Part shown: piece by piece, positions 55,404 to 63,635 of the stretch
Position numbering within the stretch: position 1 is the stretch's first letter
Layout: every line of letters begins with the position of its first letter
Notes under the pieces: generated by a model
Told to the model about the DNA's origin: nothing
Seen by the model: only the letters and a program-made list of their open reading frames with translations
Database searches by the model: none
Position numbers and translations under genes: made by a program
Origin: Janthinobacterium sp. Marseille
Lineage (GTDB): Bacteria; Pseudomonadota; Gammaproteobacteria; Burkholderiales; Burkholderiaceae_D
Direction of reading: 5' to 3'
DNA: 64,000 bases
Assembly: GCF_000013625.1 (NCBI RefSeq)
Contig: NC_009659.1
Span: 496,001-560,000 of the forward strand

Positions 55404-55476
55404 GGGTGTCATTAAAACCTAAGTATTACTAAGTAAGCTTTAGTGACTACCTTATTGTCTATTTGTAGTTGTTCAA

Positions 55477-55509
55477 CTTAGAGATACCTAGGACTAAGGT
55501 AACTCTAAG
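55477..55509. repeat. 12-bp inverted repeat inside the island
   Basis: CTTAGAGATACC (55477-55488) and GGTAACTCTAAG (55498-55509) are inverted repeats with one mismatch, between two convergent genes. It could be a terminator-like hairpin without T-run, or a protein-binding or replication site of the element. Confidence 0.5.
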
Positions 55510-55562
55510 GGACAACAACATCAGCAACATACAGGGTCTTACATAACGCTATACCGTGATGT

Positions 55563-57110
55563 TTAGATGTCTAATTGCTTTGGTATCTGAATAAACTGTG
55601 CTGCTACGTCTCTGAACTTTTGTTTAGAAAATGAAGCGAAACAGCCATGTATTCCCTGTTTGGTAAGATGTTGGGAGTAGTCGTATGTTCCTGTCTGCGG
55701 GCTCTGGTCTGCTGCCTTTGAAAGTTCCAAGGAACCTACAACTGTGGTCTTACCTTCTTCAACTGCACACATCAGCATTTCGAATTCATCGATGGTCATG
55801 AAGTACATATGGCTAGGATGTATCCTAAGGCTCTCTTCGTAAGGCGCAACTAAAACGTCAAACGCGTCCTGTCCAATTACATCGATCAAACGCACACCGT
55901 GACCTACGTACAATTCCTTATAGGTCACTACGATCAGATAGTTTGCTGAGACTGATCTAACTAGCGCAGGTCTTGTAGAATCGTTGATCATCCTCAAAGC
56001 ATCATGAGCCTGTACGACGGCTTTGGTTAGCGATGTTTTATACCACTTGATTTGCTGTTCAAAAGTTAGTGCAACTTTACCTTCGTAGTGCAGTTCTATC
56101 CCCTTGGCATCCACAAAGACATTACCTTCTTTCTCCGTGATAACAAAGTCGATTTCCTTTGTGCCTTGCTTGGGCTTGTAATGGTCGCGCAACTGCAGTT
56201 CTGTATAAAAATCTAAACGAGCATGTCGTATGTACATTTCAACGTAGCGTTCAAAGACAGGGCCAAAGTCTTCCATGAACGTCTCTGCTGCTATTTCACG
56301 AAGCCGGTCAAACACTACGTACTCCAGCGACCTGTATAACAAATGTCGTTCGATGCAAGTCGGTTTACTGTCAAGCATGAGGAATGGATATCGCTGGAAA
56401 TAAGACTGCTCAAAAAACTCTAAGGGACTACGCGGTAAACCGCCAGCATCACGTATAAGTTGATCACGCGTTCTTATCACAGCTACCGCATTGTCAAACG
56501 TGGTGGTCAAGCTTGCTAGAAACGCGTCAATGTCTTCATGCGAAAACGCTTGACCCATCGTGGCTTTGTACTGTTCGATATCGATTGCTGCTGTATTCGG
56601 ATCGTTATAATGCAACATCAACAGTGCTGAACAGATCAAATACTGATTGATGTCTACTTTCGTGATTTTCTTGAATTCAATCGCAAGGCGGTGGTCTTTG
56701 GGGAGGTCTCCAAATAAAAACAACTGACGATTTATGCGATGTAGCGCAGGGCCGAATTGCAAGTAAAACTGTTGCACGGCCATTGCCTTCATGAACAAAT
56801 GAACATCAGCAAAATCATCGGGCATGTACCCCACATCACCGATTTGGTAGATGTCATCCATAACTTTATAGACGTCATTTTTACTAGGGGTGGCACGTCC
56901 CTTGGCAAACGCTTCGGGATCAGCCAGTGCCCATTTAATTGCCAGCAAAGCTATCCAAGGCATTTTTTCAGCCTCCAGCCTCCCTGCTGCGACCGGCCAC
57001 CTCAGGTGCGTAAGGACGATGTGTATAAAGTCCGACGTATCGAACTTACGCATTCGATTGCGTATAACTTTGTACCGTTCACCATATTTTTTTTCTATTG
57101 AATGGTTCAT
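55563..57110 (-). CDS. Uncharacterised 515-residue protein with PD-(D/E)XK-type nuclease motif
   Basis: The family is not recognised. A large helical N-terminal region (residues 1 to about 280) is followed by a segment fitting a restriction-endonuclease-like core: helix DFGPVFERYVEMYIRH (about 281-296), then EIDFVI with D321, and VFVDAKGIEL with D334 and K336, spaced as in PD-(D/E)XK enzymes. There is no signal peptide or membrane segment. Its place in an integrase-bearing island beside a putAbiC-type gene suggests an anti-phage or toxin-like nuclease; this is inference. Confidence 0.6.
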   Translation of the reverse strand: MNHSIEKKYGERYKVIRNRMRKFDTSDFIHIVLTHLRWPVAAGRLEAEKMPWIALLAIKWALADPEAFAKGRATPSKNDVYKVMDDIYQIGDVGYMPDDFADVHLFMKAMAVQQFYLQFGPALHRINRQLFLFGDLPKDHRLAIEFKKITKVDINQYLICSALLMLHYNDPNTAAIDIEQYKATMGQAFSHEDIDAFLASLTTTFDNAVAVIRTRDQLIRDAGGLPRSPLEFFEQSYFQRYPFLMLDSKPTCIERHLLYRSLEYVVFDRLREIAAETFMEDFGPVFERYVEMYIRHARLDFYTELQLRDHYKPKQGTKEIDFVITEKEGNVFVDAKGIELHYEGKVALTFEQQIKWYKTSLTKAVVQAHDALRMINDSTRPALVRSVSANYLIVVTYKELYVGHGVRLIDVIGQDAFDVLVAPYEESLRIHPSHMYFMTIDEFEMLMCAVEEGKTTVVGSLELSKAADQSPQTGTYDYSQHLTKQGIHGCFASFSKQKFRDVAAQFIQIPKQLDI

Positions 57111-57116
57111 ACTAAT

Positions 57117-57344
57117 TTAATACACAGAGAGGTACGGCATGGCGTCGTCAACGCAAAGTTGCCAATGTTTGAGGTAAGTCATAGCAACTGATGGATTATT
57201 CCACACAACCATCACATTTTCACTGTTTGATGTCTGCGCAGCTTTGCTGTAATTGCAGTTGTCTATCTGTACGTGAAAACCATCAACGATGATGTACTTC
57301 TCATGGTGAATGGCGTGTCCTATCAGGTTATAATTCTTGACCCA
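57117..57344 (-). pseudogene. Truncated phospholipase-D-type nuclease (C-terminal fragment)
   Basis: A 75-codon frame beginning right after an in-frame stop and ending at TAA 57117. It encodes HHEKYIIVDG, an exact HxK(x)4D phospholipase-D motif, followed by VQIDNCNYSKAAQTSNSENV, the pattern of Nuc/PLD-like DNases. The first half of the protein is missing, so this is a remnant cut off near the right boundary. Short repeats of GACCCATT lie just upstream of the break. Confidence 0.75.
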
Positions 57345-57407
57345 TTATTTGACCCAATGACCCATTAAGAAACGACCTAGAAGGTAATTAATATCTAGTC
57401 AGGTTAC

Positions 57408-57486
<79 letters not shown>

Positions 57487-57496
57487 AAGTAAGGGA

Positions 57497-57534
57497 AAAG
57501 GGAGAGCTAGTGAAAACTAGTTCTCCCTTTTTTA
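57497..57534 (+). terminator. Terminator of the second tRNA-Ile2 copy
   Basis: AAAGGGAGA pairs with TCTCCCTTT (57522-57530) around CTAGT-GAAA-ACTAG, followed by TTTTTAT. Equivalent in shape to the hairpin after the first copy but different in sequence. Confidence 0.8.
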
Positions 57535-57719
57535 TAAAATTTTTCCCTACGATAGATTTTTCTATTTGCTGGACTACCTTTAGACGCTATCCATTTTTCT
57601 TCATGATTTGCGTCATCGCTAATTAACTTAGTTTTACTCACCGTACCAGATATATGGGATGTTAATTTCCTTGGCTTAAAGGCAATATGATCCGCTTTGC
57701 AAAGGTCTAGGTCTCCAAA

Positions 57720-58457
57720 ATGATTGATTTTCTTCTGAGTGGTATCGGGCGGGTTGTTATAGGCGCTATTGGTGGTGCAATTGGAGCCGGTCTGGTTTTC
57801 AGTATTGGAAACAAGCTTAAGTGGTCTTCCAATGTCCGCACCGTAGCGGTAGTTGTCGCTGCGGCTTTACTCGGTATGGGATTGCCCGGCGTTGTGGCTC
57901 ATTTTGCTAAACAAGAGAAAATCTCTGTAATGGTTGATGCCGGTTTAGATATAGCAAGAGGCATAAGTGCAAAGGCTGATAAGGCAGAAACCTTGGATGG
58001 CAGAGATGAAATTCTGATAAACGAAGGTAGAAAGGCAGCTAATGAGGTATTGCGCAAGCTGGATGCCAAGGAAAAAGTGCGGTACGCGGCAGGAGAGTTT
58101 TGGGCTTACTATTTTGTAGTAACGGTTGGTAGGGCAGAGTATTGTGCAAAGCAAGGTGTGCCTATTGGTGAGTTCGTCAGTGGGGTGCAGCGACTCAATA
58201 AATTAGATTTTGATGGTGCTACATCGATTGTGAGTTCTAAGGATGCTGAAGTCTTTTTCAGGGAACATATACTCCCTAAAGCCAAGACTGATATAGAGGC
58301 AATGCACCACTCATTGTCCGAACGTTATCAGGTTCCGGTACAAGTCTTTTGCAAAGCGTACCAAGAGCAAGCAATAGAAGCCGCACAGGACTTTAAGTTT
58401 TCCGATGCTATGCCTCAGTTATCGTACATTCTTCGCACTGCAACAGAAAATAGATAA
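57720..58457 (+). CDS. Hypothetical membrane protein
   Basis: A 245-residue protein, family not recognised. Two glycine-rich hydrophobic helices (VVIGAIGGAIGAGLVFSIG; TVAVVVAAALLGMGLPGVVA) are followed by a soluble helical domain of about 175 residues containing two Cys (AEYCAKQG, VFCKAY). There is no clear SD at ATG 57720. It stands between the second tRNA copy and core metabolism genes, so it may be a leftover of an older integrated element. It ends at a strong terminator. Confidence 0.6.
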   Translation: MIDFLLSGIGRVVIGAIGGAIGAGLVFSIGNKLKWSSNVRTVAVVVAAALLGMGLPGVVAHFAKQEKISVMVDAGLDIARGISAKADKAETLDGRDEILINEGRKAANEVLRKLDAKEKVRYAAGEFWAYYFVVTVGRAEYCAKQGVPIGEFVSGVQRLNKLDFDGATSIVSSKDAEVFFREHILPKAKTDIEAMHHSLSERYQVPVQVFCKAYQEQAIEAAQDFKFSDAMPQLSYILRTATENR

Positions 58458-58476
58458 TTGGGCGATCTGAAACAGA

Positions 58477-58508
58477 GGGGGTTACGATTATTCGTAACCC
58501 CTTTTCTA
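58477..58508 (+). terminator. Terminator after the hypothetical membrane protein
   Basis: GGGGTTACG pairs with CGTAACCCC around ATTATT, followed by TTTTCTATTT. Confidence 0.85.
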
Positions 58509-58604
58509 TTTGGCTTCCGCTAAGCCGTACAAATTTCTGCCAGCCAATAAACCTGACATTTACATAAGCCCCCGGTGAATACCTACCATTCATCCAACAA
58601 TGAT

Positions 58605-58622
58605 TTGTACGCCTCCGTACAA
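58605..58622. promoter_or_regulatory. Dyad operator candidate upstream of fmdA
   Basis: TTGTACG-CCTC-CGTACAA is a perfect seven-base dyad 75 bp before the gene; it has the form of a dimeric regulator site. The regulator is not identified. Confidence 0.45.
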
Positions 58623-58646
58623 GATTCCAGCACCTCCTCGCCCATA

Positions 58647-58689
58647 TGATCTCTTCAAACCACAATCAGGTGGTGTGTCAAAGAGATCA
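58647..58689 (+). promoter_or_regulatory. Nested leader hairpin abutting the fmdA ribosome-binding site
   Basis: TGATCTCTT (58647-58655) pairs with AAGAGATCA (58681-58689); inside, ACCAC (58659-58663) pairs with GTGGT (58670-58674). The AGGAG ribosome site starts at the last base of the stem, so folding could limit translation. No known riboswitch is recognised. Confidence 0.5.
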
Positions 58690-58697
58690 GGAGATGT

Positions 58698-60122
58698 ATG
58701 CGAGACCATATTTGCAGTACCGGATGTAATCACTTTTCCCATCTGAACGATGCCGATTTGCAGGGCGAGTTCAAGGAAGCGCGCCAGAGCTTGCGCGCCG
58801 CTATCGGTGGCCAGCCAACCGCAGGAATCGCCGGCCTGGCCGGTGTTACCGAGCGTGCGCTGCCTTCGAAGCAGGCTGGGGAACAAGTTAGCCATTACTA
58901 CGTTCCGGCCAACAACAAAACTATCCACTGGGGTTACTTCAGCAAGACCATGGAGCCGCTGCTGAAGCTGGAATCCGGTGATTACGCGACGATCGAAACA
59001 ATCACGCATCACTCCAATGACGATATCGAGCGCATGGTCAAAGGTGATCCAGGTGCGGAAAGCATTTTCCAATGGGATGCGAATAGCAAGGCAGTGGATC
59101 GCCGGGGCGCGGGCGCGATGGATGATCCATTGGGCGCGGGCGGTGGACTCGGCGTGCACGTTTGCACTGGTCCTATCTTTGTCAATGGTGCTGAGCCAGG
59201 CGACGTGCTGGAAGTGCGCATTGTCGACACCATGCAGCGTCCATCGGGCAACCCTGATTATCGCGGCAAGACTTTTGGTTCCAACGTCGCCAGTAACTGG
59301 GGCTTCCACTATAACAACCTGATCACCGAGCCTAAAGGCCGTGAAGTCATCACGATTTATGAAGTCGATGCGCAAGGCGAACAGACCTGGGCCAAGGCCG
59401 TTTATAACTATCGCTGGACACCGCAAACCGATCCTTTCGGCACCGTACATCCAATCATCGATTACCCAGGTGTGCCGGTCGACAAGAGCAGCATCAAGCC
59501 AAACTACGATGTGCTGAAGGGTTATGAAATCCCTGTGCGTCCGCACTTCGGCATGATTGGTGTCGCTCCGGTCGAAGCGGATATGGTTTCGTCCATCATC
59601 CCTAGCTACAGCGGCGGTAACTTCGATAACTGGCGTATGGGCAAAGGCGCTACCGCATTCTTCCCGGTCGTGGTGCCAGGTGCGATGTTCTCGGTCGGTG
59701 ATCCGCATGCATCGCAAGGTGATGCAGAGCTCTGCGGTACCGCGATTGAATGCTCATTGACCGGCTTGTTCCAGTTCATCCTGCACAAGAAAGCCGACCT
59801 GCCGGGCACCAAGCTGTACGGCCTCGACTATCCATTGCTGGAAACCGAAAGCGAATTGATCGTGCACGGCTTCAGCAGCCCGAACTACCTGAAGGAATTC
59901 GGTGTGGATGGTACGTCTGAACTGTTCAAGAAATCCTCGCTGGACAGCGCAATGACGGATGCTTTCAACAAGACCCGTCGCTTCTTCATGGATACACGCA
60001 ACCTGACCGAAGACGAAGCGATCTCGCTGATCTCGGTATCGGTCGACTTCGGTATTACCCAGGTCGTCGATGGCAACTGGGGTGTGCACGCCATCATCAA
60101 GAAAGCAGTTTTCCCTAAGTAA
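58698..60122 (+). CDS. fmdA: Acetamidase/formamidase-family amidohydrolase
   Basis: A 474-residue protein of the FmdA_AmdA family: THHSNDD (His-rich loop), GVHVCTGPIFVNGAEPGDVLEVRIVD, FGSNVASNWGF, GDPHASQGDAELCGTAIE and ISVSVDFGITQVVDGNWG. Family enzymes hydrolyse formamide or short amides to ammonia and acid with a metal in the active site. There is no signal peptide. With nitrate genes elsewhere in the window it points to scavenging of simple nitrogen sources. The start has an AGGAG site within a structured leader. The porin gene follows after 178 bp. Confidence 0.88.
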   Translation: MRDHICSTGCNHFSHLNDADLQGEFKEARQSLRAAIGGQPTAGIAGLAGVTERALPSKQAGEQVSHYYVPANNKTIHWGYFSKTMEPLLKLESGDYATIETITHHSNDDIERMVKGDPGAESIFQWDANSKAVDRRGAGAMDDPLGAGGGLGVHVCTGPIFVNGAEPGDVLEVRIVDTMQRPSGNPDYRGKTFGSNVASNWGFHYNNLITEPKGREVITIYEVDAQGEQTWAKAVYNYRWTPQTDPFGTVHPIIDYPGVPVDKSSIKPNYDVLKGYEIPVRPHFGMIGVAPVEADMVSSIIPSYSGGNFDNWRMGKGATAFFPVVVPGAMFSVGDPHASQGDAELCGTAIECSLTGLFQFILHKKADLPGTKLYGLDYPLLETESELIVHGFSSPNYLKEFGVDGTSELFKKSSLDSAMTDAFNKTRRFFMDTRNLTEDEAISLISVSVDFGITQVVDGNWGVHAIIKKAVFPK

Positions 60123-60300
60123 TTTGAAGTATCCGGTGCTGGCGGAGCATATCCGCCGGCACCGTGTCGTGTCGCGATTAATACCTGGCATCAAAAAGAG
60201 TAGTGAGGCAGGACAGTAAAACGGAAGTACATAAAAAAATAAGCAGTGCCGTAGTAAAAGAAAACAAATTTCTTTACACGTATAAAAACGAGGAGACAAA

Positions 60301-61395
60301 ATGGGTGCAAGTAAAAATACACTGCGCAAGCTACAGTGCGTCGCAGCCTTGGGCGCAGCATGTGCATTGCCGGCAATGGCGCAGACATCGGTACAGGTCA
60401 CCGGCCTGGTCGATAACTTTATCGGCTCGGTCAAATACAGTGGCGACGCCGGACGTAGCAGCGTCGTCAATAGCGGTGGTATGACGACATCGTGGTTTGG
60501 CTTCAAGGGTACTGAAGACCTCGGTGGCGGACTTAAGGCCAAATTCAACCTGACTTCTTTCTTCCGCGCGGATACCGGCGGGGCCGGGCGCTTCGACGGC
60601 AATGAAACTTTTTTCTCGCGCGATGCGAATGTCGGCTTGATCGGCAAATTCGGTGAAATCTCCCTCGGTCGCGACCTCGCGCCGCACTTCCTACCTTCCA
60701 TCCTGTTCAATCCGTTTGGTGATTCATTCCAGCTGTCACCTTTGATGCTGCACGCAGATGTGCCGCTATTCAATGGTTCGCGCTGGAGCAATTCGGTAGC
60801 GGCAGATACCGGCTGGAGCAATGAGATTATCTATACCACGCCGAATATGGCGGGTTTGAAAGCCAATATCCATTATCAGTTCGGAGAGGTGGCAGGGCAG
60901 AGCGGCAAGAATAACGTCGGTATGAACTTGCTCTATTCGAATGGCCCATTGGGATTGGCCGCGTATTACCAAAAAATAAGGGTGAACAATCCACTCGAAC
61001 AGACGCCGGGCAATGTGTTGCCGGCAGCGACTTTGCTTGGTGGTTTGACGCCGGCGCGCCAGACCGGATGGTTTGTCGGTGGCTCGTATGATTTCGCTGT
61101 TGCCAAGTTGTTCGCAACCTATAACCAGACCAGTCACGATGTCGATCTGCAAGACAGGACCGTGCAGCTCGGTACCAGTATTCCACTGGGCCAGGGCGCT
61201 ATCCTCGCGTCATGGGCAAATACCAAACGTGATGGCGCTGCGATAGGACAGGATTTGAAACGCAATACAGCGTCGTTTGGCTATGACTACAACATCTCCA
61301 AACGCACTGATCTTTATGCAGTTTATATGTACGACAAGATTACCCAGCAAAATACCGGCAACACCGTTGCGCTGGGTATCCGCCATCGTTTTTGA
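60301..61395 (+). CDS. Gram-negative general porin
   Basis: A 364-residue outer-membrane protein: signal peptide ending PAMA|Q, then TSVQVTGLVDNFIGSV, GFKGTEDLGGGLKAKFNLTS, FSRDANVGLIGKFGEISLGRD and a terminal Phe (GIRHRF), the pattern of betaproteobacterial trimeric porins (16 strands). SD GAGGAG. It probably admits small solutes, perhaps amides given its neighbour, but specificity cannot be read. Confidence 0.92.
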   Translation: MGASKNTLRKLQCVAALGAACALPAMAQTSVQVTGLVDNFIGSVKYSGDAGRSSVVNSGGMTTSWFGFKGTEDLGGGLKAKFNLTSFFRADTGGAGRFDGNETFFSRDANVGLIGKFGEISLGRDLAPHFLPSILFNPFGDSFQLSPLMLHADVPLFNGSRWSNSVAADTGWSNEIIYTTPNMAGLKANIHYQFGEVAGQSGKNNVGMNLLYSNGPLGLAAYYQKIRVNNPLEQTPGNVLPAATLLGGLTPARQTGWFVGGSYDFAVAKLFATYNQTSHDVDLQDRTVQLGTSIPLGQGAILASWANTKRDGAAIGQDLKRNTASFGYDYNISKRTDLYAVYMYDKITQQNTGNTVALGIRHRF

Positions 61396-61445
61396 TCAAC
61401 ATGGCTGAACGGGATATCCGTCCAGCCACATAGCCTCTCCGATGC

Positions 61446-63002
61446 TCAAGAAGTTGAGTGCGATTCGGCGAGCATGGAAACATGCTCGCTTTTTTTATTG
61501 CTCCACCAGACGACGCCGGAGGTCAGGAACAGCAGGAAGGTCGCTGTCGCAATGACGGCTGTAAACGCAACATCAAATGATGCCTTGGCTGCATTGCCGA
61601 CGATCTGTGCTGCGGCCGGCGCCAGGTCGCGACCCACGATCAGGGCTTCATCCAGGCTATCCCACACGATGGCAGGCAGGTTCATATCGGCGGGCAGGCT
61701 CAGTGTGCTTGCATAGGCCAGCGACAAAATGCTGCCCATTAGTGTCACGCCAAAGACGCTGCCAAGTTCGTAGGAAACTTCTTCGACCGAAGCTGCCATA
61801 CCTGCGCGGTCAACCGGTGCGCTTTGCATGATGGTGCCGGAAGCGGCCGTCATGGCCGCACCGATACCGGCACCGAGCACCAGCAGGCAAATGATTTGTA
61901 TCCATGCTGCAGCGTCATACAGGAACAGGTAGGCACCCATGCCGAGTCCGGAGATCAGCAAGGAGAGCGACAATACATAGGCGCTACCCAGGCGTGGCAA
62001 TACACGCCCGGTCAACGGCCCTGCGACAAAGGCCGCCAGCGACAAAGGCAGGATGAAGACACCGGCTTGCAATGGCGTCATATCCAGCACCAGTTGCAGA
62101 CGCTGGGTAAATACCAGCTCCATACCCAACAGGGCGGCGGCAGCGACGACAGCGGCGGCAACGGATGACGAGAAAATCGTGTTTTTAAACAGCGAAAAAT
62201 CTATCATCGGATGTGCGCTGTGTTGCTGGCGCCGGGCAAACACGGCGAGGAAGAAAATACCGACCAGCAGTACCAGCAAGGCTATGCCCCATGCCGGTTC
62301 ACGCTTGCCTGCTTCCTTCAACGCATAGGTAACACCGACCAGGCCGGCCATGATTTGCAGGGAACCGATCAAGTCCCATGGACGGGTTTTATTGGCTTTA
62401 CCTTTCGGTATATATGCGAGCGCGATGGGCAAGGCCACCAGCACGATAGGCACATTGATCAGGAAGACCGAACCCCACCAGAAGTATTCCAGCAAGAGTC
62501 CGCCGACCACCGGTCCCAGCGCCGCGCCACCGAAGGCGACTGAGGCCCAGATGCCGATCGCGACCGCACGTTCGTTTTCATCTGCAAAGGCGAGACGGAT
62601 GATGGACAGCGTCGCCGGCATCATCATGGCCGCGCCTACCGCCAGCAAGGCACGCGAGGCGATCAGGGTGGCGGAGGACGGTGAGTATGCGGCGCACAGT
62701 GATGCAATACCGAAGACGACGAGTCCGGCGATGAACAGGGACTTGTGCCCGAGGCGGTCACCCAGCGTACCCATGCCGAGTAGCAGCCCGGAGACCGTGA
62801 GTGCATAGATGTTGACGATCCACAGCTTGGCCGAAGCCGATGCGGTGAGGTCTGCCGTCAGGCGCGGCAATGCCGCATACAGCACCGTCATGTCGACCAC
62901 GATCAGCAATAGCGCGACCGAGACGATGGCCAGTACCAGCCAGCGGCTGGAAGATGGCAAGGTCGACGTGTGTTTCAGGATTTGCTTATCTTGCTTATGC
63001 AT
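61446..63002 (-). CDS. MFS exporter, DHA2 (14-helix) drug-resistance type
   Basis: A 518-residue permease with about fourteen helices: DMTVLYAALPRLTADL (motif D1 region), LGDRLGHKSLFIAGL (motif A), WASVAFGGAALGPVVGGLLLEYFWWGSVFLINVP (motif C-like), matching SmvA/QacA-type proton antiporters that export cationic drugs or antiseptics. It overlaps the upstream GNAT gene by eight bases, so they form one unit divergent from a LysR regulator. Confidence 0.9.
   Translation of the reverse strand: MHKQDKQILKHTSTLPSSSRWLVLAIVSVALLLIVVDMTVLYAALPRLTADLTASASAKLWIVNIYALTVSGLLLGMGTLGDRLGHKSLFIAGLVVFGIASLCAAYSPSSATLIASRALLAVGAAMMMPATLSIIRLAFADENERAVAIGIWASVAFGGAALGPVVGGLLLEYFWWGSVFLINVPIVLVALPIALAYIPKGKANKTRPWDLIGSLQIMAGLVGVTYALKEAGKREPAWGIALLVLLVGIFFLAVFARRQQHSAHPMIDFSLFKNTIFSSSVAAAVVAAAALLGMELVFTQRLQLVLDMTPLQAGVFILPLSLAAFVAGPLTGRVLPRLGSAYVLSLSLLISGLGMGAYLFLYDAAAWIQIICLLVLGAGIGAAMTAASGTIMQSAPVDRAGMAASVEEVSYELGSVFGVTLMGSILSLAYASTLSLPADMNLPAIVWDSLDEALIVGRDLAPAAAQIVGNAAKASFDVAFTAVIATATFLLFLTSGVVWWSNKKSEHVSMLAESHSTS
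61468..61496 (+). terminator. Porin terminator lying inside the convergent MFS gene
   Basis: GCGAGCATG-GAAA-CATGCTCGC followed by seven T is a strong + strand terminator. It overlaps the last codons of the - strand MFS gene, which ends at 61446. Confidence 0.88.
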
Positions 63003-63534
63003 GGCTAAGCTCCTTCATCATCACGACCGATACCGGCTGAAAGCCCTGCGCTTCGAAGAAACGATGCGCATCATGGTTGCCTTCACCGCTTTCGAGGAAG
63101 AGGCGCGTGATGCCGCGCTTGAGCATTTGCTGTTCCAGCCATGCAATGAACTGGCGGCCGATTCCTGCGCCGCGATAGTCCGGATGCACGATCAGGTCGT
63201 CCAGCGAAGCATAAGGTGTGGCTACATCCTGCTTGTTGCCGATGGAGACCAGCGCCATCCCGGCGATTGCGCCGTCGATGGTGGCAAGTGCAATCAGGCG
63301 GTCTGCACAGGCCGGATCCTGCGCCAGCGTCGCTTTTAATTCTTCATGCAAGGTGGCTGCAAGATCGCTGCGCCAGCGTGTCGGTGTTTCTGCGCGTGAT
63401 CCTTGCAGCTCGGAGTGGGAAATATATTGGGTGTGCGCATGCTTCACGAAGAACCGGGTAAGTGCTTCGCTTTGCGCCGCGTCTGTACACCAGTTTATGG
63501 CTACAGTTTTGGTGGGATTGAATTTGTGATTCAT
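62995..63534 (-). CDS. GNAT-family N-acetyltransferase
   Basis: About 179 residues with a GNAT fold: LDDLIVHPDYRGAGIGRQFIAWLEQQM is the acetyl-CoA P-loop (R/Q-x-x-G-x-G), then LFLESGEGNHDAHRFFEAQGF. ATG 63534 (MNHKFN) is preferred; an upstream ATG at 63591 is in frame. Linkage to an MFS exporter suggests that the pair modifies and expels a toxic compound; this is inference. Confidence 0.85.
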   Translation of the reverse strand: MNHKFNPTKTVAINWCTDAAQSEALTRFFVKHAHTQYISHSELQGSRAETPTRWRSDLAATLHEELKATLAQDPACADRLIALATIDGAIAGMALVSIGNKQDVATPYASLDDLIVHPDYRGAGIGRQFIAWLEQQMLKRGITRLFLESGEGNHDAHRFFEAQGFQPVSVVMMKELSHA

Positions 63535-63568
63535 GGCTTGTTTGGCCCTAAAGAGCCGATTTGTTGTG

Positions 63569-63612
63569 TAACTTTGCCTATCATCCATCAATATTAGATT
63601 TGGACAAAGTTA
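63569..63612. promoter_or_regulatory. LysR-type binding-site candidate in the divergent promoter
   Basis: TAACTTTG (63569-63576) and CAAAGTTA (63605-63612) are inverted repeats in the intergenic region between the GNAT-MFS unit and the LysR gene, where a LysR regulator would be expected to bind. Confidence 0.45.
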
Positions 63613-63617
63613 AGTAC

Positions 63618-63634
63618 CATCTATAAAATAGATG
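63618..63634. promoter_or_regulatory. Dyad directly before the lysR start
   Basis: CATCTAT-AAA-ATAGATG is a perfect seven-base dyad ending one base before the ATG at 63636. It could be an autoregulatory operator or a hairpin hiding the ribosome site. Confidence 0.45.
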
Positions 63635-63635
63635 A

